Shown here: in pieces, positions 1 through 7,054 of the stretch | How positions within the stretch are numbered: the first letter of the stretch is position 1 | Layout of the letters: every line of letters begins with the position of its first letter | From: JAVBPP01 sp031549535 | GTDB lineage: Bacteria; Bacillota; Clostridia; Oscillospirales; Acutalibacteraceae | Length of the DNA: 20,331 nt | NCBI GenBank assembly: GCA_031549535.1 | Contig: JAVBPP010000037.1 | Coordinates: 1-20,331 of the forward strand | Direction: 5' to 3' | Made by a program: the position numbers and the translations under genes | Notes under the pieces: model-generated | The model's database searches: none | The model's input: the letters and a program-made list of their open reading frames with translations, nothing else | Told to the model about the DNA's origin: nothing

Positions 1-67
1 AATACTTGCAAAAGTCGGCAACGAGCGTTTCGTGTATGCGCTCTTGCCGAATTTTGCAGGAAGTATT
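1..67. repeat. 67-bp imperfect palindromic repeat, copy 1
   Basis: The two arms pair over nearly the whole length. AATACTT (1-7) pairs with AAGTATT (61-67), GCAAAA with TTTTGC, CGGCAA with TTGCCG, and GAGCG with CGCTC, around a short loop near 29-38. A second copy of the same length lies at 6860-6926, and the match continues about 20 bp past the right end towards position 90. The element lies just beyond the stop codon of the minus-strand gene at 85-1677, so the hairpin could also act as a 3' mRNA structure. The true left edge may lie outside the window. Type unknown; it resembles small non-autonomous palindromic elements. Confidence 0.75.
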
Positions 68-84
68 CTTAATGGAGATTGGTA

Positions 85-1677
85 TTATAATCCAAGAAGT
101 GTCAGCAGTGTATCGCTGTAAGAGGACATCAGCTGTAGCAGAATGGCGAGGATGCCCTTGATTAGATATCTGATGACGCTGACAAGGTCGTTTGGCAGGG
201 GCTCTTCATCACCGGCAACCTGGATGGAAAAGCTCTCGTCCGTTCCGGCCACTTTTGCGCCGTGTGCGTCATAGCCTGTGACTGCTACGGATACGGTTTC
301 GCCCTTCATGCTCTCGTCAATGGCCAGCAGGTGGCGGAACTCCAGCTCGGAGAAATTATCCCAGCCGCCGCTCTTGCGGTTCAGTGTAACGGCTTTTTCG
401 AAGGAGGTGGTTTCACCGTCCACGGTGATATCATAGCTCAGCTTTGCAATTTTGTTATTCAGCGTGTAGGCATTGTCGCCCTTATACACGATGTCCGCGT
501 CGTCGATTTGAATGGGAGCAGTTACGCCGTAGAGGGCAAGCGTGTCGCCGACTTCGGCCTTCACGCCGTCCGCCAAGTCGAGGTCATAGGCGGCAACGTC
601 CGGATTATCCTGGTTGTAAACGCCGTCGTCACCTGCGGTGTTGACGGTTTCGGCACGGGTCAGCGCCAATTTATCGCCCTGCTCGAAAGCGGTGACGGTG
701 CCGGCTGTCTGGTCAGCATCCGGGAGGACGGGCTCACCGATGTCATAATAATAGCTCGCAAGGCGGCTCTCGATGTCTTTTACGGATTGCAGCGTGCCGA
801 TTTCCACAGCGTAGGTGGTTGCGCTTGCTTTCACGTTGTAAATCAAGAAGTGAACCATGCCGCTGAGGTATTCGGTGGCATCCGCAGCTCTCCATGCGGG
901 CAGAATCTCGCAGAACAGGCTACCCTTGGACCAATAGCCGGGGAAAGGATCGTTATAGATGCGCAAACTGTTTGCGTTTGCAAACGCGGTTGCGGCGGAA
1001 AGATGCGTTGCGGGGGAGAAGCGAGTCAACAGCTTGTTTGCGGTGTCGCCGATGGTCATAGCCTTCGTTGCGCTGCCCAAGGGGTTTTGAGCGTTGTCCG
1101 CTACGGTTACGGTGATGGTGTAGCTGCCCGCCGCAAAGGCCGTAAAAGGAACGCCGTCGCCATCCACCCAGTTCATGCCGTTGTCGATGCTCGTTGCGGT
1201 TTGGCCGCCCGGGATGAGGGCGCAAAAGCTATTGTTGTCGTAGTAGCACTTGATAGTTGCGTCACGGAAGGAGTCTGCAATGCCGCGCACGGGGTCATAT
1301 ATCAGATCCGGCATACCGCTGGTGAGCAAATCGTTGCGCAGCGGATCTGCGGCGTTATAATAGCTCAGCTTTTCATAGTTGACGTTTAGGTTGGTGTTGC
1401 CCTTGATGTTGTTGGATACGGTGCGCACAACATCGCCCAGCGCGTTTTCTACTTCCACGCTCACAATCGCGTCCTCCGGCAAATCCATGCCGGAAAAACT
1501 GCCCTGAACATAAAAGTCCCTGCCGGAACAAATGGTGCTTTCCATCACGGAAGGTACGGTGATAACAACGGATAACGTCTCTTCGGCCATGGCAACAACA
1601 GCCATAGACAGCGCCATGAGCAGTGCCAAGAACAAGGCGGAGGTCTTTTTTGCGTGAAGTGTCAGTGCTTGCTTCAT
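85..1677 (-). CDS. Secreted protein of unknown function, 530 aa
   Basis: I chose the ATG at 1677 because AAGGAGC lies about 9 bases upstream of it. An upstream in-frame ATG at 1737 would lie inside the promoter. The N-terminus is a typical Sec signal peptide: KK near residues 10-11, a hydrophobic core at 14-29, and likely cleavage after Ala-Met-Ala at 31. The mature part is mostly beta-rich sequence, with stretches such as GSYTITVTVAD and ETVSVAVTGYDA that look like Ig-like strands, but I recognise no catalytic motif. It has a few cysteines that could form disulfides. The last 30 residues are hydrophobic (VIRYLIKGILAILLQL), which suggests C-terminal membrane association or export-related packing. 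It has its own promoter, so it is probably a single-gene unit. Family not recognised. Confidence 0.85.
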   Translation of the reverse strand: MKQALTLHAKKTSALFLALLMALSMAVVAMAEETLSVVITVPSVMESTICSGRDFYVQGSFSGMDLPEDAIVSVEVENALGDVVRTVSNNIKGNTNLNVNYEKLSYYNAADPLRNDLLTSGMPDLIYDPVRGIADSFRDATIKCYYDNNSFCALIPGGQTATSIDNGMNWVDGDGVPFTAFAAGSYTITVTVADNAQNPLGSATKAMTIGDTANKLLTRFSPATHLSAATAFANANSLRIYNDPFPGYWSKGSLFCEILPAWRAADATEYLSGMVHFLIYNVKASATTYAVEIGTLQSVKDIESRLASYYYDIGEPVLPDADQTAGTVTAFEQGDKLALTRAETVNTAGDDGVYNQDNPDVAAYDLDLADGVKAEVGDTLALYGVTAPIQIDDADIVYKGDNAYTLNNKIAKLSYDITVDGETTSFEKAVTLNRKSGGWDNFSELEFRHLLAIDESMKGETVSVAVTGYDAHGAKVAGTDESFSIQVAGDEEPLPNDLVSVIRYLIKGILAILLQLMSSYSDTLLTLLGL

Positions 1678-1719
1678 CAATAACAGCTCCTTATTCAATT
1701 TCATCTTTGATGCGAGCTG

Positions 1720-1748
1720 ATTATACGATGGAAACATTTTCTTTGCAA
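1720..1748 (-). promoter_or_regulatory. Sigma-A promoter of the secreted protein gene
   Basis: On the minus strand there is TTGCAA (1743-1748), a 17-bp spacer and a perfect TATAAT (1720-1725). It lies about 45 bp upstream of the ATG at 1677, leaving a short leader with a good ribosome binding site. Confidence 0.75.
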
Positions 1749-1800
1749 GTGAAATGCAAAAATAAACTTTCTTTTATGAGAGTGTTACAAATAGTTTATA

Positions 1801-1961
1801 TATTGCTCCGCCGATTAAAGCTTGCGTAATCAGGGGTGGGGATTTTCATTGTCAGGCAAGGAAAAAAACGCAGCAATCCTTTCGGATTGCGAGTATTTTT
1901 GACGCAGCATGGCAGTGAAAAGACCGCCCATGATGCGCAAGCTTTAATCGGCGGAGCAATA
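1801..1961. mobile_element. 161-bp palindromic MITE-like element
   Basis: The ends are perfect 26-bp inverted repeats (1801-1826 and 1936-1961), starting TATTGCTCCG and ending CGGAGCAATA. The pairing continues inward with mismatches. It closes on a perfect central hairpin, GCAATCC-TTTC-GGATTGC (1873-1890), flanked by A-rich and T-rich arms, so the whole element can fold into one long hairpin centred at 1881. It contains no convincing open reading frame. The outermost bases are TA on both sides, which would fit a TA target duplication of IS630/mariner-like transposases, but that is inference. It occupies most of the gap between the promoter of the secreted protein gene and the end of the small gene at 2009. 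Confidence 0.75.
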
Positions 1962-1967
1962 CAACAG

Positions 1968-1998
1968 GGCTCCCGCAGGATTTCAGCCTGTGGGAGCC
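1968..1998 (-). terminator. Hairpin after the small gene, probable terminator
   Basis: GGCTCCCGCAGG (1968-1979) pairs with CCTGTGGGAGCC (1987-1998) around a 7-base loop, with one G-U pair. It begins 11 bases past the stop codon of the small minus-strand gene. The downstream T-tract is weak (CTGTTGTATTG), so efficient termination is uncertain. Confidence 0.5.
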
Positions 1999-2008
1999 GG
2001 TGCCCGGT

Positions 2009-2173
2009 CTATTTCTGGTTTTGATCGACCCAGTTTTTGTTGCGTGTCACATTGTCTGCGTTGGGCATGGCAACGTCCGTTTTGTTTTGGCGGTTATCCG
2101 CCTGGCTGATTGCCTGGTTTTCAAATGCGCCGGTCTGCTTTGCTGCCTTCTTCTTTTTCGGTTTGTCTCCCAT
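2009..2173 (-). CDS. Small lysine-rich protein, 54 aa, possible DUF3787-like or spore protein
   Basis: The ATG at 2173 has an excellent AGGAGG seven bases upstream, and the frame runs to TAG at 2009. The protein begins MGDKPKKKKAAKQTGAFENQ and ends NVTRNKNWVDQNQK. It is hydrophilic, rich in Lys, Asn and Gln, and has no signal peptide or membrane segment. The ending with WVD-NQK and the preceding 'KTDVAMP' recall small clostridial DUF3787-type proteins from memory; this was not tested. The upstream DNA matches the forespore sigma-G promoter consensus, so a role in the developing spore is likely, similar in setting to small acid-soluble spore proteins. The sequence itself does not show the classical alpha/beta SASP motifs. 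A hairpin follows the gene. Confidence 0.8.
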   Translation of the reverse strand: MGDKPKKKKAAKQTGAFENQAISQADNRQNKTDVAMPNADNVTRNKNWVDQNQK

Positions 2174-2181
2174 AAAAACGC

Positions 2182-2219
2182 CTCCTGTAGGAATTGTTAC
2201 GGAGTCCTCCGTACAGGAG
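2182..2219 (-). promoter_or_regulatory. Leader hairpins overlapping the ribosome binding site of the small gene
   Basis: The Shine-Dalgarno region TACAGGAG (complement of 2182-2189) is matched by a perfect upstream CTCCTGTA (complement of 2212-2219). Nested between them is a 7-bp perfect hairpin, TACGGAG-GA-CTCCGTA (2198-2213). Transcripts that include the upstream arm could hide the ribosome binding site. Confidence 0.5.
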
Positions 2220-2249
2220 TAGTATGGGCAATTTAGGCGTTATCCATTC
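2220..2249 (-). promoter_or_regulatory. Sigma-G-like forespore promoter of the small gene
   Basis: On the minus strand there is GAATG (2245-2249), an 18-bp spacer and CATACTA (2220-2226). Both boxes fit the Bacillus sigma-G consensus as I know it (about GHATR and CATNNTA). The predicted start near 2213 would place the 7-bp hairpin at the very 5' end of the mRNA. The promoter overlaps the 3' end of the dehydrogenase gene. Confidence 0.55.
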
Positions 2250-3199
2250 ACAATGTTTATGGGTTTTCCGCCGATAAACGCGCGAATGTTATCCTCGCAT
2301 ACGCCGAGCAGGCGCCTGCGCGTCTCAAACCCCGCCCAGGCAATGTGCGGGGTGATGAAGCAGTTTTTGCAATGCAGCAGGGGATTATCCGCCTGCGGCG
2401 GCTCGCAGGAGAGCACATCTACCCCCGCTCCCGCAATGACGCCGCTGTTCAGCGCGTCCGCCAAATCCTGCTCGTTGATAATGGGTCCGCGCGCCGTGTT
2501 GATGAGGTAAGCGCTTTGTTTCATTTTAGAGAGGAAAGCTTTATTCACCATGCCGTTTGTCTTATCTGTCAGCGGAACATGGATGCTCACTGCGTCCGCG
2601 TGGGCGAGCAGGGTGTCAAGCTCCACAAATTCCGCGCGACTGTCGCAGCCCTCCGGCGCCGGGACGTCAGATACTGCGAGCACATGCATGCCGAACGCGA
2701 GCGCAACCTGAGCAACAGCCTGGCCGATTTTGCCGAAGCCGATGATGCCCATCGTCTTGTCAAACAGCTCTACCAGCGGAGTTTTCCAAAAGCAAAAGTC
2801 TGTGCAGGCTGCCCACTCGCCGTTGTGCGCGGCGGCGGAATGCAGCCCTACCTGGTTTTGCAGTTCAAGCAGCAGGGCAAAGGTCAATTGCGTCACAGCG
2901 GCAGTGCCGTAGGTGGGGATGTTTGCCACCGGAATGCCGCGCTGCCCCGCATAGGCCGTATCCACCACATTGTAGCCGGTGCTGAGCATGCCGATGAAGC
3001 GCAGCTTCGGTAGCTGCGCAAGGATAGAGGCGGGCAGAGCCGTTTTGTTCGTAAGGATGATTTCCGCATCCTTTGCGCGCGGCACGACCTCCTGCGCCGC
3101 GCTGCGCTCATAAACGGTATAAGTGCCGAATGCGGCGAGAAAGTCCCAGCTCAAATCGCCGGGATTGGTGGTGTAGCCATCTAAAATTACAATGTTCAT
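2240..3199 (-). CDS. D-isomer-specific 2-hydroxyacid dehydrogenase (NAD-dependent), 319 aa
   Basis: This belongs to the family that interconverts 2-keto acids and D-2-hydroxy acids in the cytoplasm (hydroxypyruvate/glycerate, lactate, phosphoglycerate). The Rossmann nucleotide-binding motif GIIGFGKIG is at 151-159. The usual catalytic residues are present: Arg237 in NTARGPIINE, Glu266 in DVLSCEPP, and His285 in ITPHIAWAG. The length is normal for the family, with no extra regulatory domain, so it is closer to glycerate dehydrogenase/hydroxypyruvate reductase-type enzymes than to long SerA. The ATG at 3199 follows GAGGAGC, which lies inside the end of the upstream patatin gene. The two genes are only 2 bases apart, so they are translated together. 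The exact substrate cannot be set from sequence. Confidence 0.92.
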   Translation of the reverse strand: MNIVILDGYTTNPGDLSWDFLAAFGTYTVYERSAAQEVVPRAKDAEIILTNKTALPASILAQLPKLRFIGMLSTGYNVVDTAYAGQRGIPVANIPTYGTAAVTQLTFALLLELQNQVGLHSAAAHNGEWAACTDFCFWKTPLVELFDKTMGIIGFGKIGQAVAQVALAFGMHVLAVSDVPAPEGCDSRAEFVELDTLLAHADAVSIHVPLTDKTNGMVNKAFLSKMKQSAYLINTARGPIINEQDLADALNSGVIAGAGVDVLSCEPPQADNPLLHCKNCFITPHIAWAGFETRRRLLGVCEDNIRAFIGGKPINIVNG

Positions 3200-3201
3200 G
3201 C

Positions 3202-4584
3202 CTATAGCTCCTCATCTATACTTGGGAATAGGTTGATCTCTGCATCCAGCCGTTCAAACTCTCGCAGAGCGGAAAGATAAAATAATGCCGCGCAGTAAAC
3301 CTCGGGGAACACCGCCGCAATGCCCCAGAGTTTGCGCTTGTCCTTCAAGGGGATGATAGCCTGCCGCAAATAGCGGCAACAATAGGCGGTCAGCAGTTTT
3401 TTGTCCGTGGCCTCCAGCAGCGCGGGCAGGAGCTTTAGGCTGAAGCGGTCGCTAATTTGCCTTGTTAGTGCGGTTTCATTCCTCGCGTAATCCTCACTGT
3501 GAAGAAACGCAGAGATTTTATCCGTAATCTCGCGGGCAAAGGATTCCAACGTGTAAATTTCAAGCGCACTGATTTCAAACAGCTCCGCCGCCGCCTCCGC
3601 GCAGTGCAGGATGTTGGAGTTGAATTCAAACGGGCGGTCATCATAGCTGCGCAGAAAATTGATAACGCGGCTGCGCGCGCGCTTTTCCAACATACTCACC
3701 CCGGGCAGGGCGCAAAACGACTGTTCAAATTTTTGGCGGCAGGCTCGCTCAAACGGGACGGTTTTGTATGTTTCATAGCGCTCAAAGCTATAATAGTGCC
3801 CGTCCAACAGGCCAAAGGTTTTGTAGACATCTAAATATCCCTGCTGAAAATTACGTTTCGCCAAATCCTTGTCAAACATAAAGATGCCGCCGAACTTATC
3901 GTTGAGCGGGCGCTTGGCATAAATGTAATGTACCTTGATATTGTCGCCCTGGGTCGCAGAGCTTGGCATTGCGCCGATGTTGACGGCTACAACCTCCGTC
4001 GCGCCGCCGCGAATAGCCATTTTCACCGGCATATTGTCCGAATATCCGCCGTCAATAAAGGTCTCTTCCCCGATTTTATGCGATTTCATCACGGGAAAGG
4101 CCGCCGCGCTGGCGATGATATAGTCCGCAACCATGCCCGGCGAAATCTCGTCAATAAACAGCTCAACAGGCTTGACGCGGGGGTAGCGTGTTGTGACCAG
4201 CCCATAACGGACAGGGGAGGAGCGCAGGCGTTTTTCATCCGTCATATTGCGGATTAGGGTTTCCAGCGGTTTGGAATTTGCCCCGCCATGCAAAACGGAT
4301 TGGCGCAGAAAGCGGAAGGAAAAGCTAATGATGTCGGAGATTTCGTCCGTCTCTCCGGCGTCAAAAGGGGCAAAAACCCGCTCCATGCCCATCGTGTTCC
4401 AGATTTCCAGTGCTTCCTCATACATATCGGCGGCTATGAGCGCGCCGTTCATCGCACCCACAGAGGTTCCTGTTACAATATCCGGCGTAAAGTCCAGCTC
4501 CCGCAGCGCCTTCCACGCGCCGATTTGGTAGCCGCCTTTGGCTCCGCCGCCGCTGCAAACAATGGCACGCTTTTCCGTTGCCAT
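3202..4584 (-). CDS. Patatin-like phospholipase, 460 aa
   Basis: This is a serine lipid acyl hydrolase of the patatin/RssA type with a Ser-Asp catalytic dyad. The oxyanion-hole loop GGGAKGG is at 12-18, the nucleophile elbow GTSVG at 39-43 (Ser41), and the catalytic Asp178 in the DGG motif (FIDGGYSDNMP). The first ~200 residues form the patatin domain. The remaining 250 or so residues are helical and not recognised, and make the protein longer than minimal bacterial patatins. There is no signal peptide, so it is cytoplasmic or inner-membrane-facing. I chose the ATG at 4584 because AAAGGAGG lies 9 bases upstream; the in-frame ATG further upstream at 4656 has no such site. It is first in a two-gene unit with the 2-hydroxyacid dehydrogenase. 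Confidence 0.92.
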   Translation of the reverse strand: MATEKRAIVCSGGGAKGGYQIGAWKALRELDFTPDIVTGTSVGAMNGALIAADMYEEALEIWNTMGMERVFAPFDAGETDEISDIISFSFRFLRQSVLHGGANSKPLETLIRNMTDEKRLRSSPVRYGLVTTRYPRVKPVELFIDEISPGMVADYIIASAAAFPVMKSHKIGEETFIDGGYSDNMPVKMAIRGGATEVVAVNIGAMPSSATQGDNIKVHYIYAKRPLNDKFGGIFMFDKDLAKRNFQQGYLDVYKTFGLLDGHYYSFERYETYKTVPFERACRQKFEQSFCALPGVSMLEKRARSRVINFLRSYDDRPFEFNSNILHCAEAAAELFEISALEIYTLESFAREITDKISAFLHSEDYARNETALTRQISDRFSLKLLPALLEATDKKLLTAYCCRYLRQAIIPLKDKRKLWGIAAVFPEVYCAALFYLSALREFERLDAEINLFPSIDEEL

Positions 4585-4605
4585 AGTACCGCCTCCTTTG
4601 GTGAC

Positions 4606-4634
4606 AGTATAGCCAACCACATAAAAATTAACGT
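4606..4634 (-). promoter_or_regulatory. Possible promoter of the patatin gene
   Basis: On the minus strand there is a good -10 box TATACT (4606-4611), with a weak -35 CGTTAA (4629-4634) 17 bp upstream. It lies about 20 bp before the ATG at 4584. The -35 match is poor, so the call rests mainly on the -10 box and its position. Confidence 0.3.
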
Positions 4635-4687
4635 ATCCTTGCGGATATCGGCACACGCATTTAATAGAGATAAACGATTAGGCTTTT

Positions 4688-6085
4688 TCAGTTTGTAAAT
4701 TCTTTTGAACAAAATACCTTGTCCCCAGGCCACAGCCATTCATATATAATTGACCGCGCTTTTATATCCAGTGACTCCATTTGTTCAAATAGTTGACTGT
4801 TAGAAGCGGAAAAATCTTGCGATACAAGCCTTTCTTTCGATGTACCGAGTGTAGAAGGGTCTTGAAGGAACTTGTATGTTATCACCAAAGATCCGCTATG
4901 TGCGGAGGCATGAACCTGTACATACTCAGTATTTAAAGAAGGCATCACAGAATCCTCCAACGTAACCGCATAGGCCTCCAAGGCATCAGCGCTTGAGGAC
5001 TCTGTTGATTGTTCATGCGTCGCAACTGCTTCCGTGCTTGTTTCACTATCATCAAGCCCGGTTCCACTCCATGATTCGTCATGCCTGCTGTCGAATACCA
5101 TGGTCTCAACAGGCATATACTCGTGATTTGATTCTGTAATGCTAACTGTAATAGAAGAACGATCAAAGGTTAACGTGCCGCTAATTGAAACACCATAGTC
5201 ATAATAAGAGAAAGAAGCAACATTTTCGTGGAGGGTTGCTGAAACATTGTCTATTGAAAAAAGCCGATAATACCATAATGAAAACCAAATCATGTCTCCG
5301 TCAACGCTGCTGACTGTCAATTCTCGCTCCTGCGCATTTCCGATGTCCCAATATCCCAGGAAATCATATGCTTGAAAGGCGGCTTTTGTTTGGCCAGATA
5401 CAGGTGAATTGCTTGATTCTGATGTGCTTACCTGCTCTGTAGCAGCAGATGAACTCGTTGGATCAGATGGGATTACTTGCTCCACAATTGTATTTGAGAT
5501 GGTTAGCTCAGATGTGCTTACCTGATCTGCGGTTACAGGTACTTCATTCCCTTTCGTTTGTTTATGCGATAAGGAATTGTGTTTATAAACAGTATATATA
5601 GCACCAGTTAAGGCCACGCCTAAAACAAGCAATGCGCATAAAATAGTGCGCTTCTTTGATTTTGCAGAAGCGTGTTTAACAACATGTTCTGCAATATTTT
5701 GTTGGGAAAAAGAGGATATATCAATAAACTGATCCTCTAAAACTTCCGTTTGTTGCTCACGGCTCGCTTCCTTGCTCGCTGTAAATGTGGGCTTTGACAC
5801 AGAAAAACGAAATGTATCTAATGCGACACCGCCGACATCAGCCATCGAGACGGCGGCATCATCCATTTTTACCTGTTGGGGCAAGCATTCCGGCTCAACT
5901 CTTTCCGGAGCAATCTGTTTCAAGTCATTTCTCGATTTTAAGAAAGGGCTTTCTGCTTTATTCTTCGGCGGGGCTGGAGTCGCTTGTCCATTTCCCCAGT
6001 TTTGCGGAAGAACCAAGCCGGAAGACCAACTTGCGGGTATGCCGCTTTCCTTACCCCAATCTGGGGGTAATTGTTTATTTTGCAT
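4688..6085 (-). CDS. Single-pass membrane protein with Ser/Thr-rich extracytoplasmic region, 465 aa
   Basis: The start at 6085 overlaps the end of the upstream PspC-domain gene by 11 bases (ATGCAAAATAA) and has GAGG just before it. The N-terminal cytoplasmic part opens with three decapeptides of the form [LI]PxxW[GS] at residues 6, 16 and 26. One transmembrane helix lies at about 146-167, preceded by KSKKR, which points to an inside-to-outside topology. After it comes a Ser/Thr-rich linker (about 180-235) with a short duplicated stretch, QVSTSE. A beta-rich domain (about 238-330) and a C-terminal domain ending DKVFCSKEFTN follow. That last domain recalls DUF4854-type lipoprotein domains by its (Y/F)-SKEF ending, a weak resemblance from memory. 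Partnered with a PspC protein, it may take part in envelope sensing. Function unknown. Confidence 0.85.
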   Translation of the reverse strand: MQNKQLPPDWGKESGIPASWSSGLVLPQNWGNGQATPAPPKNKAESPFLKSRNDLKQIAPERVEPECLPQQVKMDDAAVSMADVGGVALDTFRFSVSKPTFTASKEASREQQTEVLEDQFIDISSFSQQNIAEHVVKHASAKSKKRTILCALLVLGVALTGAIYTVYKHNSLSHKQTKGNEVPVTADQVSTSELTISNTIVEQVIPSDPTSSSAATEQVSTSESSNSPVSGQTKAAFQAYDFLGYWDIGNAQERELTVSSVDGDMIWFSLWYYRLFSIDNVSATLHENVASFSYYDYGVSISGTLTFDRSSITVSITESNHEYMPVETMVFDSRHDESWSGTGLDDSETSTEAVATHEQSTESSSADALEAYAVTLEDSVMPSLNTEYVQVHASAHSGSLVITYKFLQDPSTLGTSKERLVSQDFSASNSQLFEQMESLDIKARSIIYEWLWPGDKVFCSKEFTN

Positions 6086-6773
6086 GGATCTCATCCTCAG
6101 TGTGAGCGACGGCACCGATAATAAAGTAGAGAATTAATCCCACAACAGTAAGGCATAGTATGACGGTTAAAATACGAATCCACATAACAGGAATGTCTGT
6201 GTACTCGGAAAACCCTTTGCACACCCCCATGATGGCTTTCCCTTGTTTCGCCTTATAATACCTTTTCTCTTTCGTGCCGTTTTCAAAATCTTCTTTTGAC
6301 GGGATACAGGCGCTAATGATAAAATACATAAAGGCTCCAATAATTGTGAAACCATATAAAACTGTCATAATGCGAACCCATAAAAGGGAGATACCCGTAT
6401 ATTCCGAAATACCTTTACATAAGCCTGTTATTGCTTTCCCGTTTAAAATTTTATAGAATTTTGGCTCATGTATTTCCTCTTTTATTGTTTCAGGAGGTGC
6501 CGCAGAAAAACTATTGCCGCATTTAGGGCAAAAGCCATATGTAGTAAATTCAATCTTTTTTGTAACCTCTACTGTTTTATAACCATGAATCCACATATAA
6601 AGAAAAGACAAGTACAAAAGTGAAAGCACATATTTTAATCCATATGCGGGAAATTGAAGCCCAATTTTCTTTTGTCGCACGCTGTTGATGAGCAGTGCGT
6701 TTTCTGTATCGCAGTATGGGCAGTGAATATCCCTCACAATAATACTATCTTTATTAGTAATTTGTTCAGCCAT
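6075..6773 (-). CDS. Zinc-ribbon and tandem PspC-domain membrane protein, 232 aa
   Basis: The second ATG (6773) is chosen because AGGAGG lies seven bases upstream; the ATG six bases earlier would be too close. Cys18-x2-Cys21 and Cys82-x2-Cys85 form a probable split zinc ribbon with a hydrophobic segment between them (about 45-63). Two PspC domains follow, at about 105-160 and 172-228. Each has the pattern K-I-x-G-x-C-K-G-x-S-E-Y-T plus a W(V/I)RI helix and a long transmembrane segment. PspC domains belong to the phage-shock/envelope-stress systems and in Bacillota often mark small membrane stress proteins. Two copies in one chain after a zinc ribbon is a less common layout. It is the first gene of an operon driven by a strong promoter and is coupled to the next gene. 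Confidence 0.9.
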   Translation of the reverse strand: MAEQITNKDSIIVRDIHCPYCDTENALLINSVRQKKIGLQFPAYGLKYVLSLLYLSFLYMWIHGYKTVEVTKKIEFTTYGFCPKCGNSFSAAPPETIKEEIHEPKFYKILNGKAITGLCKGISEYTGISLLWVRIMTVLYGFTIIGAFMYFIISACIPSKEDFENGTKEKRYYKAKQGKAIMGVCKGFSEYTDIPVMWIRILTVILCLTVVGLILYFIIGAVAHTEDEIHAK

Positions 6774-6803
6774 TGCCATTCCTCCTAGAATTTTGATTTT
6801 TAT

Positions 6804-6832
6804 ATTTTATTCCGATTTGTGTATCTTGTCAA
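6804..6832 (-). promoter_or_regulatory. Strong sigma-A promoter of the PspC operon
   Basis: On the minus strand there is a perfect TTGACA (6827-6832), a 17-bp spacer and TAAAAT (6804-6809). It lies about 30 bp upstream of the ATG at 6773 in AT-rich DNA. Confidence 0.85.
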
Positions 6833-6859
6833 TCATCTGCAACACCAATCCCCCATTAG

Positions 6860-6926
6860 AATGCTCACAAAATTCTGTAACGAGCGTTTCATGTATGCGC
6901 TCTTGCCGAATTTTGCAGGAAGTATT
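6860..6926. repeat. 67-bp imperfect palindromic repeat, copy 2
   Basis: This has the same length and orientation as the element at 1-67. The right arm and loop are nearly identical from CGAGCGTTTC to AAGTATTCTTAATGG. The left arm is more diverged, so the hairpin is weaker. It sits between the terminator after the Ig-domain gene and the -35 box of the PspC operon promoter. Confidence 0.75.
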
Positions 6927-6959
6927 CTTAATGGTGATGATGGTATAAAAAAGCATAGA

Positions 6960-7025
6960 TAAAAATCCGCAAAAGAGCTTTGTTGAATCCTACAAAATAT
7001 AGGATGTTGGCTTCTATTGCGGATT
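6960..7025 (-). terminator. Intrinsic terminator after the LRR/Ig-domain gene
   Basis: AATCCGCAA (6964-6972) pairs with TTGCGGATT (7017-7025). The stem continues inward with few mismatches to an ATCCTA/TAGGAT tip (6987-6992, 7000-7005). On the minus strand the stem is followed by TTTTTATC, as expected for rho-independent termination. Confidence 0.75.
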
Positions 7026-7054
7026 ATTACTTCGGATTTTTTAGCTGGGATTTA

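Noticed and set aside
262..1389. Long open frame on the plus strand (375 codons) opposite the secreted protein gene
   Set aside because: The minus-strand product has a signal peptide, promoter and ribosome binding site. The plus-strand translation has none of these and is low-complexity Val/Ala/Gly/Cys sequence, typical of an antisense shadow.
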